A stretch of DNA of 64,000 nucleotides, taken from the NCBI GenBank assembly GCA_013396655.1, contig WBMV01008587.1:186001-250000 (forward strand), read 5' to 3'. The translations under genes and the position numbers were made by a program. The first letter of the stretch is position 1. The number at the start of each line of letters is the position of its first letter. This stretch comes from Campylorhamphus procurvoides. Taxonomy: Eukaryota; Chordata; Aves; Passeriformes; Dendrocolaptidae. Below are positions 45,525-59,914 of this stretch, piece after piece. The notes under the pieces are model-generated. The model saw only the letters and a list, made by a program, of their open reading frames with translations. It ran no database searches and was not told the origin of the DNA.

Positions 45525-48500
45525 TTTTTCAGAGAAATGCTAATTCATCATAGGCCTGACTCACAAAAAGTAACAAGGCAGTTGCATACCACAGAAGATT
45601 CCTTTAGGAAGGAAAGGGTCTTCTCCTGTTTACACTATTTACACTAGTGATGGAATAGCCTTGGAAAGGTGGACTTCCTACTGCAGCAGAATGTTTGGCA
45701 TGGACCAAAGCTAGTGGTAAGCACTTTGCAAAACTGTTCTTTCCTGCTTCCTTCCCTCCTCTCCTCTCTGAAGTGCAGCAAAAGCAGTGACCTGACGTCT
45801 CCAGGGCTTGCTTCCCTCATTTCGCTCCTTAATCTTGCTGTGGCAACCTGAACCCCAGTCGGGTCCAATGCTTCATCTGTGGGCTAAATTCTGCCTGCAC
45901 TACTAAGATGTCTTGGGCAAACCAGGGGGAAATCTAGGTGGGTTAGAAACATTGGCCTCTTCTCTTTCAAACCAGTTATTTCTATGCAGTTGAGTGTTCG
46001 AGAATCTAACCAAGAGTAATTAGCACATTCCATCATATTAAGGGCTCTCTCAAATTCCTGTTACTTTCTACTTTTGTGAAACAGCTCTGTGACATCAAGT
46101 GACACAGGTATGGCCTCTTCTTAAAATATTAGATACAATTTGTCGCATTCACCAATGTCAGGTGACATTCTGTGGCCCTCATCATCTGAACAGACTGCAT
46201 TAAGCACTGGAGGAATCAATCTAATATCAACTTCAGATTTTATATTTTGTTTAGATGAGTATATGAATACAGCAGACATGTGTTCGGAGCATCTTTGGCC
46301 CAGTTCAGAGGAACTGTATTTTACTCAGATTTCATCCTGGTTTAAATTAATTACTGCTCAGGGAAGGGTCAGGAACAGACATAGGCATATACGATGCTTG
46401 TGTTACATATGTGTATTTTCCCTCATGGAGAGGGAGTGGTGGGGGTTGCAATTTTAAAAGCTTCCCATTTAGCCTACTTTTTCTGCCCCAGTCTAACTAA
46501 AGAGGCTGCACAGCCGCAGCTGTTTGATACCGTGAGATGCCATGTGTAATTTGAGGAAGAGGAGGAAGAGGCATTGCTCCTCTCACATCACTAGCAAACC
46601 CATACTCATACCATACTCCATTAAACAGATCAAGAGGTTCCACTTTCAGCCCACCAGGATCCTGTGGTGAAATAGACCCACACCTGGTTCCCCAGGGGCT
46701 GCAGGGGAGCAGTCAGTAGCTAATGACATTTTTCAGCAGGGATACAATTTGGCAGATCTGCATATAATGCTGAAATCCCTAATTAACTTTAAACGGGCAA
46801 GCGAAGTCAGATCCTGGTTTTTTCTGCATTGGTGGGGAGCAACATAGCACACAAGCTCATAGATTTTACCTCACAGTATGTGAAAGTAAAAAAAAAAGAA
46901 AAATATAAATTATTCATATTTTGGTTTGCAAGTAGTTTTAGAAAAAGAAAGTCAGGTATGAAATATGAGGTGTTCACTACATTTGGCAATTACTGAGAGA
47001 GACAATAACATATCTTCTCCTAATAAAATGTTTTAGCTGCTGGATATGTTGCATTTTAGTATATATGTATATATCTGTATTTCCAGGCATGGTGAGGACA
47101 GAGACGAGTTTTTCTTATGTAGCAATTTCCCAGGTGGCAGTTTGCTATTGAGACTTAAAGCTAACATACTGAAATATATTAAGAGGGTTTAAGGCTTCCA
47201 TTTATCTTCATTAAAACCAGTTTGAGTTTGAAAGCTGACTTGAGGATCATTTTTCATATCAGGAGTGAGAAGACAGAGGTTTCACCCCAGCTCTTCAGCC
47301 GACTTAGGCAGTGATTTCAGACAATTCCCATCAGTTTGGGATACAAAAAAATTAGGTTAATAGCACATGTCTCTCTCCAAAGTAGCCTGAAATCTCTTCA
47401 GCAAAGCCACTGTGAAGGAATAAGAGCATTGTAGGTGAATTGCCTTATTTTCTCTTGTCTAATGATTCACAATCTGAGTAGATGGACTTTCATATACCTA
47501 ATTCATTCTTCAAGTTTTATAAACTGGGACACAGTGTGCAGCTCTTAAAAAAATGAAGCCTTTTGTGAGGAAAAAAAATTATATCTATTGCTGTTTATAA
47601 TGAAGTATATGCTTTTTTAAATCATATGTAAGTAAGTACAATAATGCAAACTTTCTTGTCAGACACTGCTTGAGAAATCGCATCTTTCCTGCACAAAAAT
47701 TCTATCTATCTATCTCCTTACAATCTTGTGCAGATAAGCAGAGCTGTGCAGCATAATCCTGCTGGATAAAGGTGAAGAGGGGGAGTCATGTCTTCTGTTC
47801 CATTTTTTCCCCTTCATGCCGCTCAGTGTCCCTGGGGCCACTTGCAGCACCTGGATGGGAAAGGAGCCGGGAGAAAAACACAGCTCAGGACCACCACAAA
47901 ATCCTGGGCCCATCCTGATCTTCCACGAGCAGGGGTGTGAACCTGGGGGCAGTGCAGGGGGCAGATGTAGCTGGCTGGGAAGCTCTCTGTGTGATCACCC
48001 CCTAGCACTGCAGTTCTCTGTTCAGTCCTTCCCAAAGTGGAAAGAGTGTGCAGTTCTTTTGTGGTTTACAAATAGTCTGTGCATAGATGCAGTTGGGAAC
48101 AGGCACCCAGCAGAGATCAAAAATAAACACTTTGTCCCAAAACTATAGTTTTTTGATCTTTCTTGAAAGTGGGCAACAGGATATTGCATTTTTGTTCTTC
48201 AGCTGCTATGCCAGAGAGCACTCATGCCTTACATGAGCACTACACAATCCTGTTGTAATTTCTGTGTTGCAGACAATACCCCAGCTCCAGATATCACTGT
48301 TCCAACACCCTCGTTGGTGCTTAGCACATCCTGTAAGACTTGTTACATCTTACTTAGGCACTTTAAGTGAATAGTAAAACTGGAGTAAAGGTGTCTTGAA
48401 ATGCTCTGAAGTTAAAGGGTTTCCAATTCTCTGTCTCCAGCTGGAAGGGAGCTCTTGGACAATATGTGTCCTAATGCCTTAAAAATTTTCTGTCTTCATT

Positions 48501-51500
48501 TTTTCTCCATAAAATGTGTATAATGATACAGACTTCCCTTGGTAAATGTTGAAATCTACATATGAAAATACTATATGGGATTTAGGTGTTTTTGCTGGTA
48601 TTATTACTGTTGTTGTTTGTGCAAATAAAGTTACTGTGCAAGGACATTAATGAAAAAATCTTACCACAAAAACATAAATGTGTGAATAAACACCAGAAAG
48701 AAAATTCACATGCTTTCACATGCTCTAAGTTAAACAAAACATCTTGCAAAATTAGCCTAGACTCTACGGACAACACTTGAAAAATTCAGGTCCCAGTTTT
48801 TATTAATTCTTCCTTTAAATATAACTCAATTTTGTTTTCAGCTGGTTTTCAGTAATGTTGTGAAAGAAGCCAAAACACCTTCTCAGAGATTATGCCAACC
48901 AGTAGTTTTGAACAGGTTTGGGGCAATATTCAATGAACTGTAACTAATGATTTTCATCTTATCGCCTACAGAGTCATTGCACTGGAATGATGTTTGGCTA
49001 ATTTTCCAAAGGACACATTTACTATGGATTGTTCTACATAGCTGTCAAGAATGACAGTGAGCCAAAACATACTCTGTCAAGGGAAGTGCTTGGTTGATGA
49101 AATTATAAATAAGTTGTCAACCAAAAGTCTGTTAAAATGAATCGTCGTTAAATGTTTCTCTAAATACAGTGTTTAATATCAAACTCCAAAATAGGAACTG
49201 CAAGACTGTCTTTTCCTACCTCATTCACGGATCTTTCTTTGAACACATCATGAGAATATTAAGTTGGTTAATTTAAGCTATATGTGCATGCAAGCACATG
49301 CAGAGAAGCAAAGACTGTGATATGTTTTACATAAAGCAGGCCATTGTGCACTGATTGTAATGTGTAAAGAGGAAATATGTTTATACCACAATCTATTCTA
49401 AACTCAAATAGGCAGCAGTACACTGTGTTTATAAATACAAATGCAAAACCTATGTTAAGATAATGCTAAGGGTCTGGATTCTAACCACAAACCCCAGGAA
49501 ATTCAGAGCAAACCTTGGAAGTTTGAGCCTGATCCTGATTTCATGCTCTTGCCATGTAACCCCAGTGTCTTCAGCAATAGTTTATAATGGAGAAAACACA
49601 AAGTTTTTTCTCTCTAGGTACAGCAAAGCTTGTGCAAAGTATTATCATATTTAGGTCTGAAGGCTAGATACAAGAAAACGATGTAGGCAGCTGTGACAGC
49701 AACCCCTAAGGCTTCTCTTAATCTAATGAAGTGTGTATATGCATATGTGGGTATGTGCAAGAGGGGAAGGATAGAAATATACAGTCTTGACAAGCACATC
49801 CTCAAAATCCTCTTTTGTCCTCCATGACACATATAGACATTACAGAAAGCTTGGAGCAAGGTGAATGTTATCAGTCTTTCATGATGCATAATTTATAGCA
49901 TTATACTCTGTATGCACATATATATGTTTTAAGCAGACTATAACAAAGGAGCATATCCAGAGATGTTCCTGTTGAAATATGGAACTGAAATATTAAGCAA
50001 AAGATTTCATTGAGGAAGGAGGAGAAAATTACCTAACCATGTGCAGTCCTGTGTGACATTCCAGTGGTCAGTCATGATAGTAAAAGAAATTCTGATAAAG
50101 GCAAGAACAAGGATCGTTCCACCTAGACTAGGAAGAGACATGGCAATGAAGAATAGTTGGTCCAGTGGTAACCTCTAACAGGAGCACATGTTGGCTCTCA
50201 TCTGTTGGCGGAAGTGAATTAGACATTCACATGATGATGCTCTGAGGATCCCTACTGTTACAGTGCATTTCATGTTTTAGCTTTCTGCAGCTTTGGTCCT
50301 CAAAATTCCATATATACATCCTTTAGTAAAAATGGTTTTAAATATCTTATTTTCCCTGGTGCTCTACTGCTATAGCAAAGCCTTCCCTTTGAGGGGAGGA
50401 AGGAGTATAGTCTTCTATGGGACTCTTACTAGACAAAGCACTGTACAGTTCAAAAATATTTGTAGAGCAATCCAGTATTTATCTGGAAGGGACTGATCAG
50501 TGATTAAAACAAGTCACCAAGTTACAGTGTGATATCTCTCTCCATAAATGCTCACCACAGACCAAGGTCAAACTTGGAGGCCACATTGAGGTTCCTGAAA
50601 GAGCCCTGAAAGGATAGTTTAAGTCAAATTTAGACACTTAGGAGAAAGTGAGCAAACCACAAAAGCATATCCAACTGCTTTGCTCTTAAGCAGCTATAGA
50701 TAGTCTAAGCATGAAGCAGCTGTGTAGCACAGACCCCATAAGCTCTGCTCTCATAGTACTAAAGACCTCTACTTTCACTGGCTTGAATCTGGCTAAAAGG
50801 AAAAGTTGACATCCGCCTTTCCTTTATCTGATGGTTGGTGAACCTCCTGAAAAAGAAGAGAGAGATACAGGCTGCAGTCCCTCCTTGGCCTGCAGCAGCC
50901 CACACTCATGCCCTCCTACAGGCCACACATCCAGTGATCTTCTAAAGCCTGCCCCAGAGGTGCTCAGCCATTCCTTGAATTGGAGCTTCCTTGTGGGCTG
51001 GAAGGCAGACAGCACATCAAGAGAGCAATGAGGCAGTGTCCACATTTCTGTGTTAAATGCAACAGCACTCTGCTGCCAAGACTGACTCCCAGATGAGGCA
51101 GAGGAAGGGCCAGACAGCACAATCTGACTGATGTGGAAACAGGTCTGTAAACCTCCCCTGAAAAATCCAGAGAGCAGAACTGACAGCCTTCAAAATTAGG
51201 CTGTCTATCTCACCATCCCAAAGAAAAGGAAGTCCAGTGAAATTGAGGAAAGGAAATATGGTGAAATAATGGTAGACTCTGGTAAAGTCCCAAAACACAT
51301 CAAGAGGAGTGGAATATACCTAGAGGAAATGTTTCAATAATGATTTAATCTGCTTCGATGTATATCCTTTCCAAAAGAATTACAGAAGGGGACCATGTAG
51401 ATGAGTTTCTGTTCCCAGGTAATGAAAATGACACTGCTTATATTTCTCCTGCTTTTCTGTACTATTCATCAAGCAGTTTTTAATGAGACACAATCTCAGC

Positions 51501-53575
51501 TGCAAATACACTGATTATCTTTCCATGAAAAACATTAACATACTTCATGCAATCAAGGATCATTTCTTTACTGGCCTGTTCTAAAGTTCATTACTGTAGA
51601 AAACCTGAAAAAATGGCCATGTGTCATTTGCTTTTAATTCTCAGTTTATTTAAATGAATACTTTATTTCAGATTAGCTTATTCATGAACTTTGTGTCCTA
51701 AGAAAAATGCTAAATGTCAAAAAGCAAAAGAAAAGAAAAACAAAACAACCCCTAAAAATTATCATATGTATGTAAGGAAATTAAAATATTGTGTCTGTAG
51801 TCCCAGCTGACATACTCCAGTGAAAATGAGGCATCAATTCAACTAAAGGAGCTTTCCATGGGCAAAAAAAATTATGGGAGAAAACTCAGGATCAGTCCAT
51901 TGTTCCTATACTAAGGACAACAAAGAAAATTCCAGGAAGCTTGTTCTTTATTAAAAAGCCATACAGAGACATACTGTATGAATAAGTGTGCCAGATGAGA
52001 GCATTTCTATATAAGGCTGGATCTAGAAACCAAATTCAGAGGTAAGTCCTGCCTCCAGCCAAATACACAAACACAGATCTTTGCAAAAGCAAAGGGAAGG
52101 TCTCCAGTAAATCATACTGTGTTACACCAGCCAGCTTGAGGCATTAATACAAGCTGAACTTCAAGTAGATAGAAATCACCCCAAAGGAATAATATTTTTG
52201 TCTTCCTGTGAATAGAACATGTTTGTATACACTGCAACTGTTCTTAATATGTCCTGGGAAGTCTATACAGAATTTCCATTGCATCTAGATGGAGTTGTTT
52301 CCTAAAGCATATTCTGAAGTATTGAATTTTTGTAGTATGCCCTGTCTGCAAAGGACTCAGAACCAAAGCCAAGTAATTCTGGATCTTGAGTTGGAGGAAG
52401 TCTTGATGTTCATTGCAAATTTGCATTTCTCTTGACAGCTTTATCGGACAAAGGTTAGATAGACACGGTTAGGCTGATGGATCAGTAGATATGCTCAAGC
52501 CAGATACGAGCAAGTCAGATAGTCTTCCTGAAGAGCTTGCAAACTTTGTTGCTATGCTTATCACCCTGTGCTGAAAGGAGCCCTCAAGATCACAGTTCAC
52601 AAGTTATGGTGATGGCTACCCAATATCATGCTGGGTGTGGTTTTCAGGCTTTATTCCTTTTGTCAGCATGGTAATGTAAGTCTGGAATGGCTCCATTAGG
52701 GATTGCTATTTAGTGGGTCAGCTTAGACTTGCATCTCTGGAAAGAGATCTAGACTTCTGTTGCATGGGGCCTTACTTGCTAGAGAGTGAGAGAGCATATG
52801 CAGACTCCTCATTTATTTACTGTCTGCTCCTGATAAAAGGTAGTAAGTAATCATCTACATGTAGAGAAAATCAGATTATTTAAAGCTTTACATAAGATCT
52901 AGTTATACCAGAAGATCAGGCTCAAAGGTTCTGAAAAAAATTAGTAAGGGCTTGGAGTTTTGATGTATTTTTATTAGTATTACAGTCACATCAGAAAACA
53001 CCCAAGTCCTTATCAACTCTATGTGTTTCTTCTTTTGTTTCATGATAATTTTAAGGCATTTTCCACAAACTATTTGCAGATAATAAAATCTTTTTGTATC
53101 AGCACTTTGATGGTAAAACTGCTTTTAAGTTTCTGTGCTGTAGATGGCTTTTCTGTGGAGGATTATCACAGATTTTGTTCATTCATGATCTGCCTGGTGA
53201 TATGTCTCCAAGAGGTAATATAGCTCATAATTTATTTTTTGTAAGGTTTAGGCATTTCAGAGCACATGAGTGCCATCCAGACAGCTTCTCCACCAAAGGA
53301 AATAGAGATGCCATGGTTTTAAATACCTAGTTTAGGTTTGAGAGAATTTCATGCTGCTCAAAGGCTCAGTTGAAAAAAAAATCATAAATTAACAGACGAA
53401 TCTCAATGAACTCACTGAGGTAGAGGAACAACATGGAACTGAGACAGTATCAAAGGACTGTGAAGGAAGATTAGATGTATCTTAGAGACAAGGAGGAGTG
53501 CAGTGCCTTGTCTCTTCCTGAAACCAAAAATAATACACAAAAGATGCAGCCCTTATCTGAATCAGGGAACTAGAC
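45525..53575. other. No gene recognised
   Basis: About 8 kb of gene-poor sequence. The longest frames are 105 codons (46140-46457, plus) and 110 codons (47816-48148, plus); neither has a recognised domain. A short (TCTA)n lies at 47701-47714. No CR1 tail, LTR terminus or SINE was recognised, although old fragments could be missed by eye. Confidence 0.45.
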
Positions 53576-53750
53576 TAAGAGGAGGAAAGTAAGAAGGGGC
53601 AAATCTGAACAGGATGTTCAGAAAGAAGGAGGGAAAGAGGTAGAAAAGAGGGACATAAGACAAAAATGAAAGAGGAAAAGAGAGAGAGAGAGAAGTGTCC
53701 ATAGGACTTCAAATATCTGGGAAAGTGAGAAAGAAGAAGGGAAGTAAGAT
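53576..53750. repeat. Polypurine tract with (GA)n
   Basis: The plus strand is almost only A and G over most of 53576-53695, including a perfect (GA)n near 53680-53694. After a mixed break it continues purine-rich to 53750. It could be a decayed (GA)n/(GGAA)n microsatellite. Confidence 0.7.
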
Positions 53751-54815
53751 TTTTCTTTCAGCAGACACGTTAACTTCGAAAGGAATGTCTTGTACAAGTA
53801 GACTGGCAGCATGCCTTAGATTTTGCCCAGCATTTTACTCAGTTCTCCCAGCATCTCCCATGAGATCTTGCAGATATGTCTAAGGTCTGAGAGCTCTGTT
53901 TGTTCTCTGGGCTCATCTAAATGTTGAACTTTTCCCAGGGTAATCGCTAGGGTGCCACTTGCTGGTTATACAACATAAACATGGTTCCATGAGCAGCTGG
54001 TGTGTGACTATGAAATCTTTCCCCAAGCCTCCAAAATTCTATTACACTGAGTGGCAGAAGATCTGAGGGTTCAATATGTCACCCCTAGTCAGTGATATAT
54101 ATTTCAAGCAGCTTTCTAGATATCAAGGTCCTTAAAGTAATTTTAGACATAAGACCAGATTTCAGATGTTGTACTTTGAATTATAATTTTGCACAGAAAG
54201 CGCTCACATCAAGCCATATATATACATTATTATTTTTAATTATTATTATTTGCTTGTATGTGTGTGTGTCTTTCAAAGAAAGTCTGAATAATTTTTTTTA
54301 TATTTGAAAATGCACCCAAAACTTGTGCAGGAAGTCCCTGTATTTAGGCAACATAGTGTTGTTCTTCTTTCCCATTTTCCACAGGGGTTCACTGTTTTCT
54401 CTTTGATGTGGTCTCAGGCACCTTGAAAGCGAGTAAACCCATCTCAGATCATATGTGCCAGCAGTTCAATACCTCCAGCCACCAGGCCAGTACCTACAGC
54501 TGAAGTTTGAGGCTGGGGAATAGGCAGAGGGGTGCAAGGGGCATGCTGAATTACCTTCCTGCACATTCTAGCTTCCAATTCTGAAATGAACTGCACAGCA
54601 GTTAGCCGGAAAGCTTTACCACCAGAGTCAAATAACTTCCAAAAAATTGGGATTTACGCACATGTCAGAGACTGATTGCAGCTTGTCAGACACTCAGGCT
54701 AAGTGATTTTAGAGCAATTTCTCCAATTACCAATCTTTTTGTTTGTGTGGACCACCATGAGTAGACACACAGAAATCTCACCACTCCATTAAGGACTTGG
54801 CAAAATATACACACT
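53751..54815. other. No gene recognised
   Basis: AT-rich sequence with a short TG-rich run near 54256-54270. No exon or interspersed repeat was supported. Confidence 0.45.
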
Positions 54816-54863
54816 TGCATATATACATATGTGCACACACGCGCGCACACACACACACACACA
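54816..54863. repeat. 48-bp strictly alternating purine-pyrimidine tract, (CA)n with CG core
   Basis: Every step from 54816 to 54863 alternates pyrimidine and purine: a TGCATATATACATATG part, a CACACACGCGCGCACAC part, and a (CA)n end. Such tracts are classic Z-DNA-forming candidates. Confidence 0.92.
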
Positions 54864-54869
54864 GAGAAA

Positions 54870-57800
54870 AAAAGACTGCAATGCCTGCAATTTCCTACTC
54901 TGTTGGCTGGATTACTTTTTTGAGACTGGTTAAACAGACGCTGTGCTGGGTGGTTGGTGATTATCATTTTTCTGCAGTGTTGGGGTACTTGACATTTTCA
55001 TTCCTCAGTGACTTCAGTTAAAAACAAATAGGTCTACCTGCAGTCCACATCTGATCGCCAGATGGTCTCTGTGCCTATGAAGCTCCCATCTCCAAGTGAA
55101 TTCAAATGACCTCACACATACATCTTCAAACATTGCTATCTGACCACAAAAATGTATGGAAAACGCAACATCTGTACATGTCTGCATCTTAAATCCCTGT
55201 TGTTTTACGAAATATAGTGCTTGTCACCCTGAAGTCTAAAGTCTCTTAATGGTCGTCAGGGGGAGATGCAAATAGTAGCCTATGAATTTAGAGGTTGTTT
55301 GTTGTATTAAAGTATTTCATTTCAACCAAAGGTCAAAAGATATAAAACTATTCAAGTCCACTGAAGCAAACAAATATATCCCCATTAAGTATTTCAAATG
55401 GCCCCAAAAGCACAGCGGTGTATGACTATGTGCTTCTACGTTGTATGTATTATTCATGCAGCTGATGCATCCCAGCAATTAAAACAAACTTGAGATCTTA
55501 TGAAACCATTGCTGAAACTTCAGAGTTGTTTTTGCCTCTGTGTAATAAGGCATTATTGAGGCACACAAACTGTACGATCTAGCATTGTTTCAGGGGAATA
55601 CCTTGCCATATCAACATCACTGTATGTGTAAACTCAACAAGAGGGTAAACACTGGTCCCCTCAAATGACTGGATGAAAAAACAGATGGAATATCACAAAT
55701 GTTTTCCAAACTACAACAGACTTCTAGGCCAATTAAATATGGTTACCTTTGAATGGGAGAGGAAATAGTTTTCTTTGCTGTTACATGTAAAAAAAAAAAA
55801 AAAAAAGAAATTCCTTGAGGCATAAAAACCCAGTTCATTTTTGGAAACTTGCTAAAATTAATCAACCCTGTATGAACTTTTGACCAAAACAAAACAACTA
55901 CAAAAAGTAGAAATATATAGGGGAATATCACTGCAAACACAGAAGGAGAAAAAAGAGATTTTGCGTTATGCAGTAATTAAAAGGGTAAGAGCTTTTCCTC
56001 AAGATAACTTAAGCAATCAACATGGAAAAATACTTGTTAAACTTTGCAGAATAGGAAGCTGACAAAAAAAAGAGAGGCTGTTTAATTACTATTACACTCT
56101 TTTAAGTTTAAATACAATCATGTACAATAATGAGAAGCTACGTTGAGAATTTTTTTTTGTTTACAAAGCAAACTAAAATTTTGACACTTGAGAACTGTGA
56201 TTTGCATTCTGTAAAATTCATTAAGCTGATTGCTTACGAAGGAGGAAATGTCAGTCTAAATTATTTGTCCCTTCTACTCCAGTGTGACTTCATTTTAAAA
56301 AGGAAGAAATCACATTTGAAAGCCTCAGAATAGCAAACCACCCCAAAGTTCAAGCATCCCCTGTTTCTTGCACTGATGCATATTTAGTTCCTTCGAAGGG
56401 AAAGCCTTCATCACACAGCAAAGTCAATAGTGGCCATCAGGAAGTAAAGAAAACATTGGAGAAATTCAGTTAATCTATCCTAGTAGACGAGGTCATGACA
56501 GGACCACGTGCATAAATAGCTGAGGTATTATTTTCAGATGTAGATGTCCCAAACAGGAATGGACCAGTTGGGGAAGGGCTTCCTCCCAGGTCCCCTAAAT
56601 AAATGGCAGCTTTTGGCTGGGGAGAGTGTGGGCTGGGATGTCATCTTTTTCTATCATGGTCAGCTCAAGGGAAAATGGGAGCAAACCTTCACACCAAAGA
56701 CACAAAGAAAATTTCTTCCACTACACAGGAGGAGCAATAGTGCAGAGGAATGGGAGAAATGAAGGGGAGCAACTGCTTTTGTATTTGCGTTTGTTTTCAT
56801 TCTTACTCTTCTTTTTTCTGAAGAAGAGATGGGTATAAATACTTGTCCTGCAGTTTGCAGTGGCTTTTTAATACTGAACTCAGATGGGCTCCTTTAGCCT
56901 GTGCAAATGAGAGCTGCCCATTTGCCCTACACTTAAATTCCTTGATAATATAGGGATTAACCACCTACCCTCCAAACCAAATAAATGCAGTCAGACCAAC
57001 ATCCTGAAGGGTTTTTCAGTCATTCGATGTCATCTGATGTTTTAAATTGTTTGGGCTTAGATTGCCTTCATACTCTGGAATTGCAGCAGTAACTCACAAC
57101 AAAAGCATTTCCATTACCTTGAAGCCACTATTGCGAATACTTTTTGCACCACTTGTCGGATGTGAAAAGAGGATGATATAATTGAGCCTGCTTTAAAAAA
57201 AATTCAAACTGACATAATATTGCTAGTAACTTGACAGCTTTATGTAAAGCCTTCCCCTGAAAACCCAAGATGATCACACTGTTGAAGGCAAGCAAAGGTT
57301 AGGGAGAAGGTTTAGTCTCTAGGACTCCTAGACTCAGCCTTTCAGAGATTTGGTCATATTTAGCTTGCCCTTTGACATGACCCAGCCTTAAACAATAGCT
57401 TTGTGGATATGCTAAATGGCCACATCTTGCCAGTTGCTGCCAAATTAATGAGCCCATGTCATTTTTAGTTTACAGTTCAGTCATAAAGCAGCCAAGTGGA
57501 AAATGAGGCAAGGACCGTTAAGGAGTGTCACGCAAATTTTCAAAGAGTATAGTCCCTAATTCCTCACTGCCCCTTTCAAAAGTCTCTAATCATTGTTCAT
57601 TTTCCTCTCCTTGATTTCTTCAGATCCTCTAAAGATCCCCCTCACTGTGCAAAAGAGGCTGGTCAGAGAAAGGAGGTACTGGTGGCTCAATGCAGGATAG
57701 TAGAGGAGGAGTAAAATGCAACCTGCACTCGTGATTTGCACAAAAGTTAAAGCAATCTGAGTGATCACCTGAGTTCCCCACCTCCCTCCAAAGATACATG

Positions 57801-59490
57801 CAGAGCTGGAAGGGACAAAAGTAAATGGAAGCTTTCATGTAAAAAGGCATGGTGTTAAAGGGAATCCTATCCAGAAAAAGTGCTTGGAAAAAAGAAAAAG
57901 CTCAATTTTCCACTTTCTTACATCATTTATGGGCAGAAGAAACTTTCTTAATGAAATTTAGCATCCCACCTGCACTCACAGAATTGTTTTCTTGGTGTAC
58001 AGTTTGATCAAAACCCCAAAATTCAGTACAGAGTTGAAAAGCTTTCTGCTTCGATCCTGCAATGATGCACATCCTGTACAAGTGGTTTTACATACTTTCA
58101 ATACGACACCACACAAGTCTTGCCAGCTTTCCAGTGTGACTTTGAAATTTTAAGCAATATAACCTGTCTTGTTCAGCTCCCACCTGTGGTTTACCTCATC
58201 CTGATTGTTGTAATGCCATATTTCCTCATTCTTAACCCATCTTCTTGATATCTTCTGTCCATATTTCTCATCAGCTGAGAGATGAGGACCTCACTTTTCT
58301 CTTCCACAGCCTGGGCTTCTACCTTGGAAATATCTCAGCTCCTCAAAGTCCAGCTATTGGATTTTCTTGTATGTAGCCTTGTCTGTATGCACAGGATGCT
58401 CTCCTTTGCAATTATCAGGGATCAGCATTCACATTATCCTCAGGCAACCTCCCTGCTTTCCTATTCAACTCAAATTTGTCCTTGTTTTTATAGCCTGCCT
58501 CAGACATGCCTCAGGCTCCGTCATATGATTTCTCTCTCTCTGTTCCTCTTCTTGCTCTTCCTGATTGTCCAGCTCTTGGTTTCCTGTGTCCCTCTAGGAC
58601 CTATGTACATTCCTTGACATTTTTACTAGAACTATCCATTTAAACAAAAATGGTTTTATTTCATTCACATCATTTTGGCTCAAGTGTAGAGTGAACTTGC
58701 TAGCAGGAATATTTGCAGATGCAGCACATTTGAAGAATAAAGGTCAGAATATTCTTGGAATATGAATGGTGGAACCCTAAATACAAGTATCTGCAAAGAA
58801 ATTTAGTTCTAGGAGGTACATTCTTCCAATTGGGAAGAGAGTGGTTGTCACATGACCTCCGTGCCCATCCAAAATTTGAAACATATTTCACATTTTAAAC
58901 ACAGAATTTTCTCACGGAATCTCTTGCAAACCATTTACAGACCCTGAGTTAGATTGTGGTGCTACACCACATGCCCTAAATAGAGAGCTGTTCAAGGCCA
59001 CACAGGAAGAACCAAAGAGGTTAATACTGTCTAAGAAATAATTCTTGCCCAGGGTTGCTCCCTGTGTGTGGAGGTGAAGAGTAACATCAGCTGATAGGAA
59101 CAAAAAAAGTTAGGAATGCAGAAATCATTCATCAGAATACCCCTGGTTGCCTTGGGGTGCACTTCAGGTCATCCTTCTCTTGATCTGAGCACACCTCCCC
59201 TGAAAGCACATATGATCCTTTCCTCCTGCTCCAGCCAGAAATCCATTGCAGCACCACATGTCTTTGAATTTAAGGAAACCTCTCCCAGTTTCCAGCCTAA
59301 CCTTGTTCCTATCTATTTCAGACACTTGTGTGTTTCTGATAAGAACACCATTAAGCCATCATAAAGCTGTTTTTAACTTAATTGCCAGCCCATGTGGTTG
59401 CTCAAGGAGCAAACAGATCATCTCTCAGACTGTTTCATTGGGCTAAGTGCTGTTGAGCAATTCTAATTTTCTCTTGTAAGATCAGTTCTG
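54870..59490. other. No gene recognised
   Basis: About 4.6 kb of AT-rich sequence. An 18-base A run at about 55789-55806 lacks a polyadenylation signal upstream. A 111-codon frame (58282-58617, plus) is Leu/Ser-rich with a hydrophobic stretch near its end, but it has no recognised family and sits in pyrimidine-rich DNA, which favours such composition by chance. Confidence 0.45.
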
Positions 59491-59494
59491 TTCC

Positions 59495-59557
59495 CTGTAA
59501 ATGTTCTCAGTTCTCTGTAAATGTGCTTCTCAGTAGTCTGTAAATGTGCTTGAAGTC
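59495..59557. repeat. Imperfect three-copy 20-23 bp tandem repeat
   Basis: CTGTAAATGT occurs three times at 59495, 59515 and 59538 with similar following sequence (TTCTCAGTTCT, GCTTCTCAGTAGT, GCTTGAAG). It is a small local tandem duplication with drift. Confidence 0.8.
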
Positions 59558-59914
59558 AGGCCTTCTTGGCCTCTGTTCCTATTTGAACACTTCTTCTCGA
59601 AACACAGCTGCCCAGAAAGGCACATTTTATTTCAAGGGTCTCACTGGTATCAGATACATTAGCATCAGGTCTTTATTATCTAGTGGAAATGTCTCTTTCT
59701 ATTTATACTAACCAGACTTGACTTATTCATTGTTGCATCTTGCCCATATCAATTTTATATTCCTGTTATTTTCAACTGACAATATTCATTTTTATTGCAA
59801 AATTCCTATTACATCACAGTAAATGCATTATATTAAACTTTGCACTAATCACTGTTATCTTACCTCTATTACTTCAAACCAAAATAATTTTGGTTTCCAT
59901 GTTATATATTCTGG

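Noticed and set aside
55789..55806. Poly-A run as a retrocopy tail
   Set aside because: No AATAAA or variant lies 10-30 bases upstream, and no transcript-like body was recognised.
58282..58617. 111-codon plus-strand frame with a hydrophobic stretch as a small membrane protein
   Set aside because: The hydrophobic part arises from pyrimidine-rich DNA, and no homology, splice signals or codon bias were evident.
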